Assembly: GCA_021464525.1 (NCBI GenBank)
Contig: JADRCO010000957.1
Coordinates: 1-24,183, forward strand
Length of the DNA: 24,183 bases
Reading direction: 5' to 3'
Origin: Rhizophagus sp. LPA8_4_AMF
Lineage: Eukaryota; Glomeromycota; Glomeromycetes; Glomerales; Glomeraceae
Position 1 is the first letter of the stretch; the number at the start of each line of letters is the position of its first letter. The notes below the pieces were generated by a model. The model saw only the letters and a list, made by a program, of their open reading frames with translations, searched no databases and was not told the origin of the DNA. Shown here piece after piece: positions 11,642 through 20,712 of this stretch. Position numbers and translations under genes: made by a program.

Positions 11642-12212
11642 TAGTGATGCAGTTCCAATGAATTGGCCGGCAATCCCCGGCATATAGCGGATTGTTACGG
11701 CAAAAACCGTGTGAAACCCAATGTGCCGTTAATGTTATTAATGCTGTAACTTTTACTGTGGCCAATGATGGCGTAGAGTATAAATAGTTTAAATAGATAG
11801 CATAAAATGGTTTAATAATATACATAGCTTAACAGTTCTCTCCGAATTTGTTATCAAAATTTAAAAGTTTTCATACTGAAGTTAAATAACTTATTTCAGC
11901 GAACAATAATTTTAATATTAATGAAGGAGAAAGCAGAATGAATAATTAGAATGATATAAAAATATGATATTTACATACTATATTTTATGCATTATAATAT
12001 ATGTTTTAAGTCAAATTTAAATATTACATATATGATCTAACAAGTTATGGTGTCTATTTACGGTACATATATTACGGCGTATGTACCAGTTACGGCACAT
12101 TTACCAGTTACAATATGCCGTACCTTAAAGTAAAGAGTTATAACTAGTTATAACTCAGTTGTGATACTGCTCATCCCAATGTGATCGAGTTCCAATTGCA
12201 TCTAGTATTAAC
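11634..12212. mobile_element. Non-autonomous hAT-like element with 8-bp TSD
   Basis: An 8-bp direct repeat GTATTAAC occurs at 11634-11641 and 12205-12212. Between the copies lies a 563-bp element (11642-12204). Its left end begins TAGTGATGCA, and its right end read inwards begins TAGATGCA, so the termini are imperfect inverted repeats. The left end fits the YARNG terminus consensus of hAT transposons, and an 8-bp duplication is the hAT size. Both subterminal zones carry the motif TTACGGC(A) in both orientations: near 11695 and 11724 on the left, and near 12058, 12072, 12090 and 12116 on the right. This resembles the subterminal transposase-binding repeats of Ac/Ds. A perfect 22-bp palindrome lies at 12135-12156. 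It contains no transposase ORF, so it would need a transposase supplied in trans. Confidence 0.72.
12135..12156. repeat. Perfect 22-bp palindrome
   Basis: The sequence is identical to its own reverse complement over 22 bases, centred on CTAG, with arms GAGTTATAA. It lies in the right subterminal part of the hAT-like element, where such structures often bind transposase or form hairpins. The function is not shown. Confidence 0.75.
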
Positions 12213-12901
12213 TAATGTTTCGGCATATTGTCTCTTTTCACTTCTTTATTTCGGTGATATTCTCCAAGAAATTCTTCATATTTTTAAGGATCGTATTTAC
12301 AGGGATCACGGTTGTTTTTGTGCCCGGTGTCAACAGTCATTTTATCTTAAAAATCATCTACGATATGATTTTGTGCTCTGCAAACTCTTCTCTGGAATAT
12401 TTCGTTCATTATAAAGTTACTTTATATGCATTTACCGTATATACTGTATATCACGCACATACGCGAACACATACACGGCAACCAAAAATGTATTTTCTTA
12501 CTAAAATCATAAACTAAATGCAGCTATTTATTTCATGATCAATACTACCCTAAGAATAAAAAGCATTGCAAATAATACATAATTATGCTCACTATGTATC
12601 ATGATTTTTAGTATCGTACAGCTGAACGCTATAACTTGGGCCTGTAATATTTGAACAATATATTTATCACTTTTTCAATTTCATAATCTTTAGAAATATA
12701 AACTGTCGTGATCCAATCCAACAGAAAAATCCCAATTGTAAACTATTCGAATATTTTTTATTCTGTTTTGATACCATTTTTAATAGTCATTCCCTGCCTC
12801 CAATGACTTTTTATTGGAATTGGAAGGCTTGGAATTGGAAGAATTGGATGATTCAGATATTCCAATAATTTACAACACATATAATTTTATATATACATAT
12901 A
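12213..12901. other. Intergenic, no gene seen
   Basis: Only chance frames occur here; the two overlapping forward frames near 12181-12517 have no family-like pattern, and one of them runs out of the transposon end. There is a small CA/CG-rich patch (acgcacatacgcgaacacatacacgg, loosely) at about 12453-12480 and a GGAATTGGAA-type short repeat at about 12810-12848. No RNA gene is visible. Confidence 0.4.
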
Positions 12902-13055
12902 TATATTACGGTTATGGGTCAAAAGACCGACTGGGTCAAAATCTCGACACTCTAATGCTGGTCAATCGATCACGTGACTATGCATAATTCTGCATAAAGC
13001 GGGCCAATTTCGGGATTTTGACCCAGTCGGTCTTTTGACCGGATCCCTATATTAC
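12902..13055. mobile_element. 138-bp MITE with long TIRs and 8-bp TSD
   Basis: Target-site copies TATATTAC lie at 12902-12909 and 13048-13055. The element between them is 138 bp (12910-13047). Its arms at 12917-12943 and 13014-13040 are perfect 27-bp inverted repeats, starting GGTCAAAAGACCGACTGG, and pairing continues to 31 bp with one mismatch. The outermost seven bases (GGTTATG versus GGGATCC) match poorly. Each arm contains GGTC-AAAA-GACC, itself a small hairpin. The roughly 65-bp centre (TGCATAATTCTGCATAAAG region) has no coding capacity. An 8-bp duplication fits hAT or P-type elements, but the termini lack a hAT-like YARNG, so the superfamily is left open. Confidence 0.85.
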
Positions 13056-13061
13056 TATGTG

Positions 13062-13079
13062 TATTAGAAGCTTCTAATA
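13062..13079. repeat. 18-bp perfect palindrome
   Basis: TATTAGAAGC and its reverse complement meet at the central AAGCTT. The palindrome begins 7 bp after the right target duplication of the MITE. A related string, ATTAGAAGGCTTAGATTCTAAT, follows at about 13093-13114 as an imperfect copy, so this may be a small diverged repeat pair. Confidence 0.65.
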
Positions 13080-13745
13080 AAAATTTATTAACATTAGAAG
13101 GCTTAGATTCTAATCTTTCAATGCACATCACTGCTGGTCATTCTATTTCATTGCATATTTTGTACAAGTTTTTAAACTCAAACTTTGTTTGCAATTTTTG
13201 CTTCGTAGAACATACAAAATTTTCATTAACTTTAAATTGTCAATGCTAATTGTTAAATAAGAATGATTGTTTTGAGATTATTTCAGTTTTATTATTCACC
13301 TTACTATAATAAAATATATTGATACTGAAAAATACTAAAGTATTGATATTAAAAGACATGGCAATTCCAAACTTTAATGATACTTAAAAAATAAGATTTT
13401 TTTTTTATTTCATATATTTTCATATCTTTGAGATATGAAATGGTCAAATTTCTTTAATATCAATTCAATACCTTTCAGTACCTTTTAGTATTAAAGCATG
13501 TTAAAAACACTTATAATTTATTCATAAAGCTATTATATAGGAAAAGTTAATTTTATTACCAAATACAAATTATACAAAGTTATGACATAAAAGCTAGTCT
13601 TACAAAAAGACTCGTAGACTTTATTAAGGGCCTTAACCGGAAATTTAAGGATTTTTGATTAGCTACGCATACTGAAGCACAACCAGATGCTGAATGATGA
13701 ATTAAAATTCATTAAACATAACAGGTGATTTAAAATATATACAAT
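13080..13745. other. Intergenic, upstream part of decayed hAT region
   Basis: No readable coding segment is visible. This stretch lies 5' of the recognisable transposase C-terminus and may be its more eroded N-terminal half (zinc finger and catalytic core), but I cannot read any motif in it. A short hairpin agtctt/aagact occurs around 13595-13611. Confidence 0.35.
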
Positions 13746-14133
13746 GCGCTGATTTATTACTGGTTTTAATGACAGTTTTGCTAGATCCTTATTATAAGGA
13801 CTTGGATTATTAGAAAATGATGATGAAAAGGAACGTATTATTCAAAAAACTCCGTGATGAAATTAGTAAAGCAGAAATACCAAAATCTGAGACCATAAAT
13901 ATAGAATTCAGTAAGTTAACAGCATAAAAAAAAAGTCAAAAAGGCAATTCAAATGTGGTAATTTGTGGAGAATACGCTTCCAAAACTTGCAAAATTTGCC
14001 CGCAAGTAACTTGCAATACCAACGAATTAAGTATCAAGTGAACGAATGTGATGCTGGTAATCTTAGTGCCAAAAGGACAAATTTAGGTACAATATTAGCA
14101 GGTCAAATATTTATTTCTAAAGGGAAATATTAA
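13746..14133 (+). pseudogene. Decayed hAT transposase, C-terminal part with dimerisation domain
   Basis: Conceptual reading in shifting forward frames gives a recognisable hAT C-terminus. First comes a hydrophobic stretch ending VLLDPYYKDLDY, the typical (L)LDPR(F/Y)K motif with R changed to Y. A shift then leads to LENDDEKERIIQK and another to LRDEISKAEIPKSE. Further on come FVENTLPKLAKFARK, stop, LAIPTN, stop, VSSER, and in another frame DAGNLSAKRTNLGTILAGQ. This last part matches the family's C-terminal dimerisation block (IPATSxxSER...xAGxxxxxKRxxL), with the end at TAA 14131. At least three frameshifts and several internal stops show it is dead. Upstream catalytic parts are not recognisable. 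It may be a relic of the same superfamily that mobilised the element at 11642-12204. Confidence 0.82.
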
Positions 14134-15588
14134 AACAATGCAATTTTTTAAAATGAAACGAATTATATTTAGATAAATTATATTTTATTTATTAATAAAA
14201 TTTTGATTGATTTTATTACAACTTTTTTCATAAATTCATTTTTTAATTGTAAATATTGTAAATTCAAAATTTAATAATCTATCATTTAAATTCTAATAAA
14301 ATTAATATAAATACTAATAATTAAATTGGAAAATCTATTCTAAAATGGTATAACACTATAACATGTTAAACTAGATACTAGAAATCTGGTAAAATCGCAC
14401 AACTTCCTATTATAAAAAAAAGTTATAAAATTAATAATAATAAAAATTAACAAAAAATAAATTTATCAGTTTAAAAATCATCTAATTAAAATCTGTTTAT
14501 TATTTGACTAATAACTTCTATTAATTATCAAAATTGGGGGGGGGCTATTTTGAATATTAATTTGTTCTTTTTTCGCAAAAAAGTTCATTTTTTAAATATT
14601 ATAATTTATAAAACTATACGTATCGTAAATAACTAATAAAAGTGAAATAAATGAGTTGTGATTAATATGTTAGAGTGAACAAGAAGATACTTCGTTAATT
14701 CGTTTGCAAAAGATAATTTTTGTCTTTTTAATAATTAAAACATAAAAGGTTTAAAAATGTGACTGAATTGATTGGAAATAAATTAATAGATATTCGAATT
14801 GGTTTAGAATTTGAAATTAAAGTGAATTCGATATATAATTTGGATTTAATAGCAGTTTGATCCGAATGGCCTCTGAACGACATTTCATCTTAACTAATTA
14901 TCCAATTTGAACCGAAGGGTATCCTTTTGTTTTGAAATTTTTGCCTTTATTATTGGTTTTTTTTTCTTACTAGAAATCAAAGTATTAGATCCCAACTATC
15001 ACTTTTAACTCTGAATGGCTCTTTGCTTAGTTTCTCGCTATAAAAGAGGAACACGCACAACCTCTCAATTATAATTAACAAGAAACAAGCATACAGAACT
15101 ATTGTGAAGCAAGCTGAATATGCTCTTATATAGCACTGCCCTATAGTACTTTGGGTCTTTTACAATTTATTCAAATTAAAAATTGAATAACACCTGTAGG
15201 TACTTTGTAAGATAACAGGTTTTATATAAGGGAGTATATAATAATTATAACTAGAGTTAAGCTTAAGTTACCAGAATTAAGGAAAGGAACTAATTGAAAG
15301 ATTTTGTAATGTAAAGGTGCTAATTTAAAAAGATACGTATTATTAGCTACTAGTTGAATAATTATAAATAAGTATATGCTTTATAACTTTTTAATAAACT
15401 TATATTAATCAATAAGTTTAATTAATGCTAATTTATTTATAGTATATAATCAGATAATATCTAATTGCTATTTACTGATCTCTATTACAGTATAAAGTAA
15501 TATAAACATTATAAAATTTATTAAAACATATACTAAATGTTATAAGATATATTTAAAAATATTTTACCAGCTATCTCAAATTCTATAA
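14134..15588. other. Gene-free AT-rich region with possible LTR-like fragments
   Basis: No ORF of interest is present. An isolated G9 run at 14536-14544 stands out in DNA that is otherwise nearly all A and T, and could be a polypurine tract or chance. A good core-promoter-like TATAAAAG at 15039-15046 precedes a purine/CA-rich leader (GAGGAACACGCACAACC...), the layout of an LTR U3/R junction or an old Pol II promoter. I could not find a matching second LTR, so no element is called. Confidence 0.35.
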
Positions 15589-15906
15589 ATGAGCTGCAAG
15601 AGTTTCAAAGTGATTCAGGTCAGTAAAGAGTCTAACAAGTTAATTGCATACTTCGATATGAAATTTACTTGGGATAATAAAGAATTTCAATGATGTAAAT
15701 ATTAAAGCCTTAACTTGAAGAAACGTAAAGATTCATCTGAATCCTGAAAGTAGAAGATTTCCAATGCTAGTTGGACATTAAAAAACGTAAGAAAGATTCC
15801 AAGAAAAGAATCGCCCAGAATGAAAGATGATCAGGCTAAGAAGAGGCAACAGAAATATAATAAACAGACCCAGCTAACTAATGGAAAGGCCAACAAAGAG
15901 TTGTAA
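15589..15906 (+). pseudogene. Decayed ORF, Lys-rich, family unknown
   Basis: A single forward frame reads for 105 codons from ATG 15589 to TAA 15904-15906, interrupted by only four in-frame stops (TGA, TAA, TGA, TAG). The reading begins MSCKSFKVIQVSKESNKLIA and later contains LKKRKDSSES, KISNASWTLKNVRK and MKDDQAKKRQQKYNKQTQ. Base composition is richer in G and C, and codon-like, compared with its flanks. Stops without frameshifts fit a fairly young pseudogene, possibly part of a transposon ORF or of an effector-like gene. I do not recognise the family. An intron-containing gene seems less likely, because no GT..AG pair neatly removes the stops. Confidence 0.4.
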
Positions 15907-16441
15907 GTAGAGATTTAGTGCCTTTTTAAAGAAGCTTAGAGGATTTTCTTCCAAAAGTTTATATCATTGAGACCTTAATACTAAATCTACTTTTTTTCTT
16001 AAAAAAGGTATACTTTTTGAGATCTGAAATTTCGAATTTTATTTATTGTAATTTGATCACTAAAGTTAACCGAGAATATCTTGTCAGTAGAGGCACTTAA
16101 AAGTTAGAATAAAACAGATTAATGAAATAGCATTTTGATAATATTTCTGTAAATAATAAAATGAGCAAATTTTAGTTTATCATGAAAATAAACTCTTGAT
16201 CAGTAGCTTGTTATAATGATATAGGTTTAGTCAAATACGATCAAACCGTACAGTAATTCAATATTTTTTTTTCACGTAAATTTTTTACTGATAAATTAAT
16301 TTTTTTTTTTATTTTTTTATACATTTTTTCGAAGTAAAAAAAATTATATAAAAAAAATAAAAATATATGATATATATATTTATAATAGATCTATACGCGA
16401 AAGCATCTTTTGTTTAGGTTGCACAAGACTAATTGAGCAAA
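15907..16441. promoter_or_regulatory. Upstream region of the CRN gene
   Basis: This stretch becomes strongly AT-rich towards the gene, with T-runs at about 16265-16330 and TA-rich strings such as ATATATGATATATATATT at about 16363-16382. It then switches abruptly to normal composition (ACGCGAAAGCATC...) 50 bp before the ATG, which probably marks the 5' UTR. A TATA-type core promoter around 16340-16390 is likely but cannot be pinned to one site. Confidence 0.4.
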
Positions 16442-18610
16442 ATGGATGATGACATTACACTGTTTTGTCTTGTTCAAGGAAACGCGATTGCTCAAGCTTT
16501 TCCTTTAAGTATCGACAGAAATGAAAGTGTTGGTCAACTCAAGAAAGCTATTAAGGCGAAAAAAACGCCCGAGTTTAATTTCATCGATGCAGATATGCTT
16601 AAGTTATGGAAGGTTCATGTTCACGACGTTGTTGATCTAAGCAAACTTACATTTCGCGATTACGATCAACTTTTCGCAAGGAGGAAGATTAGTAGTTATT
16701 TCACTGATAAACCATTCGACAATCACATTCACATCGTTGTCAAACCACCTAAGCTGATACATTTTAGTCTTGAGCTTACGCTTAAGGCGGGATTTTTGAC
16801 TGAAGGAGGAAATGTAGAATATTTAGGTAAAGATTGTATTTATAAAGCAACGTTACGTGAAGGTTGTCTTTGTACCAAAGATGGTAAATATCGTTCGTTT
16901 ATAGAATTTATACGAGTAGCAAGAGGATTAAAACCAGATGAAATACCTATCCCTTATGATTTTCACAGCCTAATAATCAACGGTATGACTTATTGGGAAG
17001 TTCGCGATAAGATCTATAAGTTTGTTTCTTATAAAAATGAAGATAATCTCTTCATCGATCATTTATCAATTCCTTGGAGTGATGATCTTGAGAAACGTCT
17101 ACGCCAGTTGTACGCGAAGGGAGACATCGTGGACATATTTTGGGGCCGTAGTCTCAAAGATGATGATACAACTTGGCGTGTCTACATAGTTTATCGCAAT
17201 ATTTGTCACCTATGCAAAAGGACAGAAAATGTCAAGGAAGATCAAATGATTCGTTTCATAGTAGAAGAAGAAGGGTTTGCTAACGCTAAAATTCGACGAA
17301 GAAGTCCCCATGATCCTCTGCCAACCTTGAAAAAGATCCCAATAAAATTGCAGAAAGTCTTTGATGAAGCATTAGACAAAGAGCTGGGGCAATCTTTCCG
17401 TAAAATGCATTATAATCTGGTCGGAATGAGCACCGGCTATAAGCAAATTCGAGGCGAGTTTACTGAAGTCCCTGCTATTATACTATATGTTCGTCAGAAA
17501 GGTATTTTGCGCCGCGGGTGTGACAGATTCCCGGATAATATTCGTGGGTACTCAGTAGATGTTGTCGAAGCTTGTGCCGCAACTCCCTATGGTTTTGGTG
17601 TGAGTAGTTGTCAAGCTTATCAGGAGAACGTTAAGTTAGGATCGAGTATAGGGATAATTGAATCTCAGGGAACGTCTGGAACCCTCAGTGCTATCGTGCA
17701 TGATAAAAACTCTGCACGGATAGGTATCCTCTCATGTGAACATGTATGCAAGTTTAGCGAGTCTAGTATTGGAACAGGTGTTATCTATCAACCCTCGCAT
17801 AAAGATCTAGATGATTTGAAACAGTCATTTGGTCGAATGGCGAGTGAAGCTGAAGCATACAGAGAAATCTCTGAAAAAATGTGTCATGTAATTGATGGGC
17901 ACAGGCAGAACTCTGCTCTGGCTCGTTATGAGCGTGGTATGCGAAACAACTTCTACTCCAAAGCACACCAGAAAAATTTTGGCATCGATGCGACATTTTG
18001 TATTTTTGCAAACAAAAATCGTACATTATGTCCAAATAAATTATCAATTCTTCCCGAAGATTTCAAAAAAGCAAACCTCCCTGAAAACACTTGTATAAAT
18101 GGCTTTTACAAATATGAAGAACTAAATAACAATTATGATTTTGATGATTTTGATGTCTTTAAAGTAGGAAGAGCTACGGGCCTTACCCTTGGAAAATTGC
18201 TTCCTATCGGTGCTGCTGTTTCCATTAACCTAACAAAAGAAAGCATAAAATTCGCAAAAGAGCAAGGCGAGATTCCCCCCTATAGTAACAATGTTAGCGA
18301 AGGAATATTCATCGGATACATGAAGTCACCGTTGATCCAAGAAATGAATGAAATGCATCAGCAATGCTATCCTACTGTGTGGTTTGATCGACAATTGGTA
18401 TTTGCGTTCGAGTATGGAGGCTTTGAACCTGGAGACTCAGGAGCAAGTGTTGTGAATAAAAGAGGAAAAGCTCTTGGTATCCTTCATGCGGCATGGATGA
18501 CAGATAATTACAGATACGCCATTGCCTCTCCTTACTTTGCTGTTTTTGAGGCACTGAATGTAGTGGAAATTGATTCATATGACAATATAACCTTGGATTC
18601 TGATAAATAA
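16442..18610 (+). CDS. Crinkler-type (CRN) protein with RAMA-like segment and trypsin-fold protease domain
   Basis: This is an intronless 722-residue protein. The frame opens upstream at a TTG (16433), but the first ATG is 16442 with A at -3, so that start is used. Residues about 5-103 are a CRN header, the ubiquitin-like N-terminus of Crinkler effectors: LFCLVQGNAIAQAF, VGQLKKAIKAKK, DADMLKLWKV, ISSYF and HIHIVVKPP. Residues about 109-190 (AGFLTEGG, VEYLGKD, ATLREG, DGKYRSFIEFI, then NGMTYWEV) look like a RAMA domain, by pattern only. A linker of unknown type (about 195-310) and a strand-rich segment with EVPAIILYVRQKG precede a serine-protease domain of NAL1-like/trypsin type. Its likely triad is H434 (ILSCEHV), D516 (GIDATF) and S666 (EPGDSGASVV). 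All look intact. GC content is clearly higher than in the flanks. CRN proteins elsewhere act in host or non-self nuclei; the role here is inferred. Confidence 0.85.
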   Translation: MDDDITLFCLVQGNAIAQAFPLSIDRNESVGQLKKAIKAKKTPEFNFIDADMLKLWKVHVHDVVDLSKLTFRDYDQLFARRKISSYFTDKPFDNHIHIVVKPPKLIHFSLELTLKAGFLTEGGNVEYLGKDCIYKATLREGCLCTKDGKYRSFIEFIRVARGLKPDEIPIPYDFHSLIINGMTYWEVRDKIYKFVSYKNEDNLFIDHLSIPWSDDLEKRLRQLYAKGDIVDIFWGRSLKDDDTTWRVYIVYRNICHLCKRTENVKEDQMIRFIVEEEGFANAKIRRRSPHDPLPTLKKIPIKLQKVFDEALDKELGQSFRKMHYNLVGMSTGYKQIRGEFTEVPAIILYVRQKGILRRGCDRFPDNIRGYSVDVVEACAATPYGFGVSSCQAYQENVKLGSSIGIIESQGTSGTLSAIVHDKNSARIGILSCEHVCKFSESSIGTGVIYQPSHKDLDDLKQSFGRMASEAEAYREISEKMCHVIDGHRQNSALARYERGMRNNFYSKAHQKNFGIDATFCIFANKNRTLCPNKLSILPEDFKKANLPENTCINGFYKYEELNNNYDFDDFDVFKVGRATGLTLGKLLPIGAAVSINLTKESIKFAKEQGEIPPYSNNVSEGIFIGYMKSPLIQEMNEMHQQCYPTVWFDRQLVFAFEYGGFEPGDSGASVVNKRGKALGILHAAWMTDNYRYAIASPYFAVFEALNVVEIDSYDNITLDSDK

Positions 18611-19060
18611 TTTGAAAAGTTATTAGTTACCAAATTCCACAAGAGCTTAAATTCATACAACTTGGTAAAATTTGTATTTTTATATAAAAAAGCATTAATT
18701 AGTTAGTTAATTATTATTGTAAAAAATTAATTCTCTACTCGGGGCTCATAATTTTTAAAATGTACAGATTAAATTTTATTATTCTGTATATTCTGTATTA
18801 TTCTGTATAGATAGATAACTTACTTTTTTTGAATTTAAATTAGTTGTTTGGATCTAATAAATTACATACATACATATATAAACATCAAAATAAATAGCTA
18901 TCACAAAAATTAGATAAAATACAATTTAAGTAACCTATTACAATACAAATCAAAAAAAAAAAAAATAATGATTTTGAAAATTTTTTCCTGTACAAATCCA
19001 TTATTAAGTAGAAGAATTACCAATAAAAATTAATTGTTTGTTAAAATGCATTTAAATTAA
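18611..19060. other. Convergent 3' intergenic region
   Basis: It lies between the stops of the CRN gene (+) and the membrane-protein gene (-), so it should carry both 3' UTRs. A short tandem TTCTGTAT repeat (three copies) occurs at about 18782-18808. There are several ATTA/AATAAA-like strings, but none can be chosen as the polyadenylation signal. No ORF of note is present. Confidence 0.45.
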
Positions 19061-20712
19061 TTAACTTTTATAATACTCTTTTTTTTTAAATGCATTTGGT
19101 AATATGCCTACTAATCTCTTCTTTCCTTCACCACTTCCATACATACTTCCTGCTACAATAGCTTCAACTACGGCCCAAATCGAAACTATGAACCCCAATG
19201 AAAATACAACTAACATAAATAAAAATGGTACAACATCTTCAAATACTTTTGATACTTCAGCATTGCGTTGATTAAAAGCTCTACCTAATATGTCGGACGT
19301 AACAAATCCTATAATAAATAAACAGTAAAAACTCATAACAAGACCTTCCCTCACTTTTGTTGTACCAATTCTCCACCACTTTGCTCCGTAATTTACTTCA
19401 TGAAATTTTGATGCATCAACTCGCTTCTTTTCCTCAAAAAATATTGAAAAAATCATTAGAGGGGAATAATATAATACTGTGAAAGATGAATCAAATCCTT
19501 TATTCTTAAGATCTACATAAGTCCATACTGTAATAAGTAAAATGTAGGCAGTAAAAAAAATAAGTGGAATAATAACCAATCCAATCAGATTAGACATGGA
19601 AGTTTTCCCATCCGTCGTTGTTGAATTTAATTTATACTCTGCATAAACGATGTTGAATATTACAAACAGAGAAAACCAAGCAACTCTAGCCATTATCTGT
19701 GATCGGTTTATAACTCGCCCAAAAGGTGGAGAAAGATAAGCATAATTAGCTGAATATGAAAGTCCACTAGATGTGCCTCCTGATACAAGAGTTAATGGTA
19801 AGAGATCTGAAGATTCACGATGATGAAATACATGGTCTGCTTCTTTTGAACGACGATATCCTCCTGTATCACTTGAATGTTCTGCTTCTGCCTGCGTCAT
19901 TGGTATTCCACGTGATTTAGGATCATATGATACTTTCTCTATAGAAAAAAAAGATAATTAACTTTACAACCGTGTTATAAAATGAATTTTCCAACGCCAA
20001 ATCAGAATAGGACGTAACATCTCTAATTGATCCCAGAAATTCTACTTCTAAAAAAGTTATCGCGATTTTTCTCTCATTTAAAAAATTCAAATCAGACGAC
20101 TGGAGTCTCTAATTTCTAAAGCAACATGTATCGTATTCTGATTGGCGAATTATTCAAATAAAAGTATATTAATTACAAACCTTTCATAAGTGATGATGAT
20201 CCTTTCTTTACGTTTTCATCCAGTAAGCTTAAAGGTCTTAATCCTCGATTATCCGTTCTCGGAGAAATGTCAACAACGGAATGTTCTACAATTTGAGAAG
20301 CCGTTATGGGTGTTTCAGTTTGACCTGATAATCGAGAATCTTGAAGTTGAAATGGTTCTTCTTCACTAGATGAATCATCTTCAAAGAAATTCTCTTCGTC
20401 AACGCTTGGCCTAGTTTGTACCGATTCTGCTACAGCCGATAACTCCGAAAGTTGTCTTTCATGTCTCGGAAGAGGAGTTGTATAAGAACGCTGCGGTACT
20501 TGTACTCGTTGACGCTGTGACATTATTGAAGCTTGAGAGCCACTTGTTGCAGGCGTTATATCTATTGGAGGTCCTACAGGGGGACCGCCTCTACGTCTCG
20601 GGTCATCAGAGTCACTATCAGAAGACGACGCGTCTAAATTATAAATTGGTACCGTCTGCAATGACTCACTAGGTGCCGAATTTTGTGCTGAATTATCGTC
20701 ACTTGGTTCCAT
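19061..20712 (-). CDS. Five-TM membrane protein with acidic disordered N-terminus, unknown function
   Basis: Two exons, 20712-20181 and 19938-19061, are separated by a 242-bp intron (donor GTTTGT, acceptor TATAG) and join in frame to give 469 residues. Residues 1-190 are Ser/Asp/Glu/Pro-rich and probably cytosolic and disordered, with DASSSDSDSDD, a Pro-rich patch and DDSSSEEE that look like casein-kinase-type phosphorylation sites. Hydrophobic segments follow at about 261-277, 294-317, 330-345 (weaker), 374-394 and 413-441. The C-terminus is short and basic (KKKEYYKS). A loop of about 30 residues between the third and fourth segments contains NYGAKWWRIGTTKVREG. I do not recognise the family. 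The first frame alone would end two codons after the donor, and the second exon's ATG at 19900 is probably internal. Confidence 0.78.

Noticed and set aside
14536..15240. Possible LTR between a G9 run and the TATAAAAG-containing segment
   Set aside because: No repeated copy, target-site duplication or primer-binding site could be seen by eye.
16433..16441. Upstream TTG as start of the CRN protein (would add three residues)
   Set aside because: Nuclear fungal genes rarely start at TTG. The ATG at 16442 has a good context and begins just before the CRN header.
17781..18098. Frames inside the CRN gene on both strands
   Set aside because: They are shadows of the long CRN frame, without independent coding features.
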